This document shows positions 7,901 to 8,802 of a DNA stretch of 8,802 bases, piece by piece. The DNA comes from Chloroflexota bacterium. Lineage in GTDB: Bacteria > Chloroflexota > Limnocylindria > Limnocylindrales > CSP1-4. The DNA lies in NCBI GenBank assembly GCA_021812735.1, contig JAKAMV010000367.1, forward strand, positions 1-8,802. The letters run 5' to 3'. The translations under genes were made by a program, and so were the position numbers. The notes below the pieces were generated by a model. The model was not told where the DNA came from. It made no database searches and saw only the letters and a list, made by a program, of their open reading frames with translations. Position 1 is the stretch's first letter. Each line of letters begins with the position of its first letter.

Positions 7901-7989
7901 AGCGTGAGCACCAGGACGAGAATGGCGGCAAGCCCTGCCAGCGCGCGGCCGAGGGCTGGCGTGGTGCGGGCGCGCACAGTTGGTGCCAT
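4987..7989 (-). CDS. Secreted S53 (sedolisin-type) peptidase with fibronectin type III repeats
   Basis: Extracellular serine-carboxyl endopeptidase, 1000 residues. An Arg-containing n-region, hydrophobic core (about 15-31) and a likely cleavage site near Ala36 form a signal peptide. The catalytic domain spans about 85-402. Glu167 and Asp171 lie in GWAAEIALDLE, the oxyanion Asp245 in SAGDFGYG, and nucleophile Ser334 in GGTSAAAP; the E-x3-D spacing matches kumamolisin Glu78/Asp82. Asp368 and Asp390 (GYDGPTGLGTP) resemble the S53 calcium site. Only about 75 residues separate the signal peptide from the catalytic core, so the roughly 190-residue pro-domain of kumamolisin-like enzymes is absent. 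Fibronectin-III-like domains follow (about 407-500, 501-592, 593-684, 685-786, and a diverged one about 787-885), then a beta-rich C-terminal module with CPTC at 935-938. There are 22 Cys, in eleven close pairs. The ATG at 7989 is chosen because the signal peptide starts there; the upstream in-frame extension does not look coding. The GAAGG upstream is 13 bases away, rather far. Confidence 0.93.
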   Translation of the reverse strand: MAPTVRARTTPALGRALAGLAAILVLVLTLPSSAAADTGPLPVAVQALCGPPAPGRATCDALIRSDVPRTARPWWTGAASASPALNPFGAADLQAAYGLTAAAAGLGLGVEVAVVDAYDDPTAEADMAGYRTSMGLPPCTAASGCFKKVDQNGGTAYPATDSGWAAEIALDLEMVSAVCPNCSILLVEAASEQISDLGIAVNRAVTLGAKFIANSYGTFESPFELTWDEAWYTHPGVVITVSAGDFGYGVQFPASSPHVVAVGGTTLDRSGSAWVQSAWSGAGSGCSTYEPKPTWQTDTGCSTRTVADVSAIADPSPGVAVYHAGYWYAMGGTSAAAPIVAAAYALAGRPATGTYPAAYPYLRGGLTDVVGGSNGTCTIAYLCEGVVGYDGPTGLGTPSGTAPFTRPGIPGQPTSVSAVPGIGSASVSWAAPASDGGAPIARYTATASPGGATCTWSSGPYTCTITGLTNGQTYTFTVTATNASGTGAPSSPSPSVVVRGVPAQPQNVTGLPGDGSVTVSWSAPSSDGGSPLTGYAASATPGGATCMAPSFMTSCTVIGLANGTGYTFTVSAANAVGAGKPSSPSATITPRTLPGAPTGVQVQPGNGSALVAWTAPSSDGGAAITSYTVTSWPGGSTCTWSSGPLACTVTGLANGQTYMFSVVAANAAGTAFVAGSSSFVTLPTLPAPPIGVTAALPAAPVAGSLDVTWTAIASPASPVTGYTATAYLAGTSTATGSSCTVAGSPPGTSCTITGLTPGVAVVVRVTARTTAGTGSASAPSVPVTPPLPPSAAVGALPAWTVATSLEVPLTGSPGTNAIAGYEVRMRRALWNGSFGSYGYVSTAAPSLSLAVSAGATYCFSARARDDVGYVSPSWSAERCTAVPLDDRSLYAHGSWGRGTGSAYYRATWTRSYAYGAALVRTSVKAKRIAIVATTCPTCGSVRVYLGSTLLRSISLQSSTTVNRRVITVANFSSVRSGTLTIKVSTSRRMVRIDGLAVSRS
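5938..6765 (-). repeat. Three in-frame 276-bp repeats encoding fibronectin type III domains
   Basis: Three consecutive 92-residue units inside the protease gene (residues 409-684). Landmarks recur at exactly 92 residues: Pro413/505/597, Cys454/546/638 and Cys463/555/647. Shared segments include SDGG, GGATC or GGSTC, and TGLTNGQTYTF or near variants. A fourth, longer unit (685-786) keeps the same start (Pro689) but has insertions. Divergence between units suggests old duplications, not a fresh tandem array. Confidence 0.85.
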
Positions 7990-8052
7990 CGAGCGGGAAC
8001 TGCCTTCGTGCGGTGACCGGCATCCGGTCGAGCGTGGGATCGGTCTGGCGAG

Positions 8053-8058
8053 AGCGTA
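8053..8058 (-). promoter_or_regulatory. Possible -10 element for the protease gene
   Basis: TACGCT on the minus strand fits TANNNT and would give a leader of roughly 55-60 bases before the ATG at 7989. No clear -35 hexamer is seen. An inverted repeat lies about 30 bases further upstream. Confidence 0.2.
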
Positions 8059-8087
8059 GCGGCCGGCATCGCCGCATGGCCAGAGGA

Positions 8088-8101
8088 CGATCGGGTGATC
8101 G
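8088..8101. promoter_or_regulatory. Short inverted repeat upstream of the protease, possible operator
   Basis: CGATC-GGGT-GATCG: perfect 5-bp arms with a 4-base centre, just upstream of where a -35 region would sit relative to the TACGCT element. It could be a regulator site, but dyads this short arise by chance in GC-rich DNA. Confidence 0.2.
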
Positions 8102-8281
8102 CGACCGCCGCGCGGGTGCCCGGCTCGGGTCGATACGGTGCGGGGGGCCGTGGCGCGGAAGGGCGTGGAGCGGCCGAGCACCTCGACGTCGCCACGGCCG
8201 ACATCGGGACGGCTGTCGGGCCCGTCAGCGCGGCGCACGCCGGATCGGCCGGCCTGTCTGGCCAGGTCGCGACTGGGCCGG

Positions 8282-8587
8282 TCAGCCGAGCTGCACCTGC
8301 TCGTCCACAAACAGCCGGACCCGCGCCCTCACGTTGGCCATCGAGTCCCCGGCCACGGTCTTGCCGATCTCCGTCGCGTACGCGGTGTCGAACGCCTCGC
8401 GAGTGTCAAACCACAGCTCCGACACGCCGTCGACCCCCGCATCCTCGTTCTCCACCACGTTGAACGTCAGGCGCCGGACGCCCGGCAGCTGCTTCGCGAG
8501 CGGCGAGTGCTGCACCAGCATCCAGTGTCGGAACGCCTCCTTCGACATCCCCTCCTTGCGGGTCAGCAGGATGATCGCCTTGAACAT
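8282..8587 (-). CDS. EthD domain-containing protein
   Basis: Small ferredoxin-like (dimeric alpha/beta barrel) protein of 101 residues, the usual single-domain EthD length. Family features are the first strand MFKAIILLTRKEGMS, the helix EAFRHWMLVQHSPLAKQLPG with its conserved His and Pro, the central strand RRLTFNVV, and DGVSELWFDTREAFDTAYAT. EthD was named from the ethyl tert-butyl ether degradation cluster; homologues occur in many catabolic gene sets and their exact chemistry is mostly unknown. The ATG at 8587 is supported by AGGAGG eight bases upstream and by overlap with the preceding stop (TGATG); an in-frame extension upstream of it has no family resemblance. Cytoplasmic, no signal peptide. 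Its coupling to the upstream partial gene suggests a shared catabolic or amino-acid-related pathway. Confidence 0.9.
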   Translation of the reverse strand: MFKAIILLTRKEGMSKEAFRHWMLVQHSPLAKQLPGVRRLTFNVVENEDAGVDGVSELWFDTREAFDTAYATEIGKTVAGDSMANVRARVRLFVDEQVQLG

Positions 8588-8802
8588 CAGCCGGGCCTCC
8601 TCGTCCTCGCTCCAGGCCGCCCGCCGGCAGCCAGCACCAGACTCACCACGATCTCGTCCGCGCGCGGCGCGTCCGGAAGCTGCACCGTGGCGGCATCCAT
8701 CTCGTCGAAGCTCCACAGGTCGTCGCGATTGACGAGGGGCATCGCCAGCAGGGTCCCCGGTCCGGCAACCAGCTTCGTCGACGGGATGATCGACGGGCCG
8801 CC
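8587..8802 (-). CDS. C-terminal fragment, amino acid synthesis family (PF06684)-like protein
   Basis: The last 71 residues of a gene entering from the right edge of the window. The frame is chosen by strong G/C bias at third positions and because its TGA shares an A with the EthD ATG (TGATG). The segment PDAPRADEIVVSLVLAAGGRP resembles, from memory, the C-terminal motif of 'amino acid synthesis' family proteins (PF06684), in which a PDAPRADEIVV-like stretch precedes a GGRP turn. The family has crystal structures but its activity is poorly defined. The last residues (ARTRRPG) are basic and overlap the EthD ribosome binding site, so they are probably unconstrained. The assignment rests on one motif in a fragment. 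Confidence 0.6.
   Translation of the reverse strand, partial: GGPSIIPSTKLVAGPGTLLAMPLVNRDDLWSFDEMDAATVQLPDAPRADEIVVSLVLAAGGRPGARTRRPG
8596..8601 (-). promoter_or_regulatory. Ribosome binding site of the EthD gene
   Basis: A perfect AGGAGG on the minus strand, eight bases before the ATG at 8587 and inside the last codons of the upstream gene. This is the strongest Shine-Dalgarno sequence in the window and fixes the EthD start. Confidence 0.8.

Larger units (their letters stand above)
7990..8281. other. Intergenic region between EthD gene and protease gene
   Basis: 292 bases with no supported gene on either strand; the open frames crossing it encode Arg/Pro/Ser-rich sequence without family resemblance. 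It should hold the end of the EthD transcript and the protease promoter. Near the EthD stop CCGGCC and GGCCGG could pair across about 21 bases, but no T-run follows. A possible -10 (TACGCT) and a short inverted repeat lie nearer the protease start. Confidence 0.65.

Noticed and set aside
7990..8310. N-terminal extension of the protease by 107 residues
   Set aside because: It would bury the signal peptide and lacks coding character; the ATG at 7989 begins a normal signal peptide.
8588..8716. Longer EthD reading frame beginning at 8716
   Set aside because: The added 43 residues are Arg/Gly-rich shadow of the upstream gene. AGGAGG and the TGATG overlap point to the ATG at 8587.

Overview
This is a high-GC window (about 70% by eye) in which every gene I can support lies on the minus strand, so transcription runs from high to low coordinates. 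GTG starts, 4-bp start/stop overlaps, strong G/C bias at third codon positions and a secreted serine-carboxyl protease with fibronectin repeats suggest a soil-type high-GC bacterium, most likely Chloroflexota (Limnocylindria-like) or Actinomycetota. This taxonomic guess is inference; the window has no rRNA or other marker.

In order of transcription: (1) 8802-8587 is the C-terminal end of a protein resembling the 'amino acid synthesis' family (PF06684). Its stop codon shares one base (TGATG) with the start of (2) a complete 101-residue EthD-domain protein (8587-8282). A 292-bp gap follows. (3) 7989-4987 encodes a 1000-residue secreted S53 (sedolisin-type) peptidase with a signal peptide, a catalytic domain lacking the usual large pro-domain, four or five fibronectin-III-like domains and a C-terminal module with a CPTC motif. 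After another 156-bp gap comes a tight three-gene cluster: (4) an SbcD/Mre11-like nuclease (4830-3685), (5) an SbcC/Rad50-like coiled-coil ATPase (3688-1058) and (6) an amidase-signature enzyme (1061 to beyond the window start). Both junctions inside this cluster are GTGA overlaps, so the three proteins are probably translationally coupled.

The nuclease and ATPase should form an SbcCD/MR-type DNA end-processing complex. Both depart from the textbook version. The nuclease has Gln and Asp at two of the seven metal-ligand positions. The ATPase has no CxxC zinc hook and carries a small non-coiled, beta-rich segment near the coiled-coil apex. The amidase has a complete Ser-cisSer-Lys triad but no obvious link to DNA repair, which makes its coupling to the pair the oddest contextual feature.

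No RNA genes, insertion sequences, CRISPR arrays or convincing intrinsic terminators were found. I did not find a clearly undescribed multi-gene system. The best candidates for follow-up are the hookless SbcCD pair with its coupled amidase, and the domain architecture of the protease. The window contains no gene-free stretch over 300 bases; the largest gap is 292 bases.
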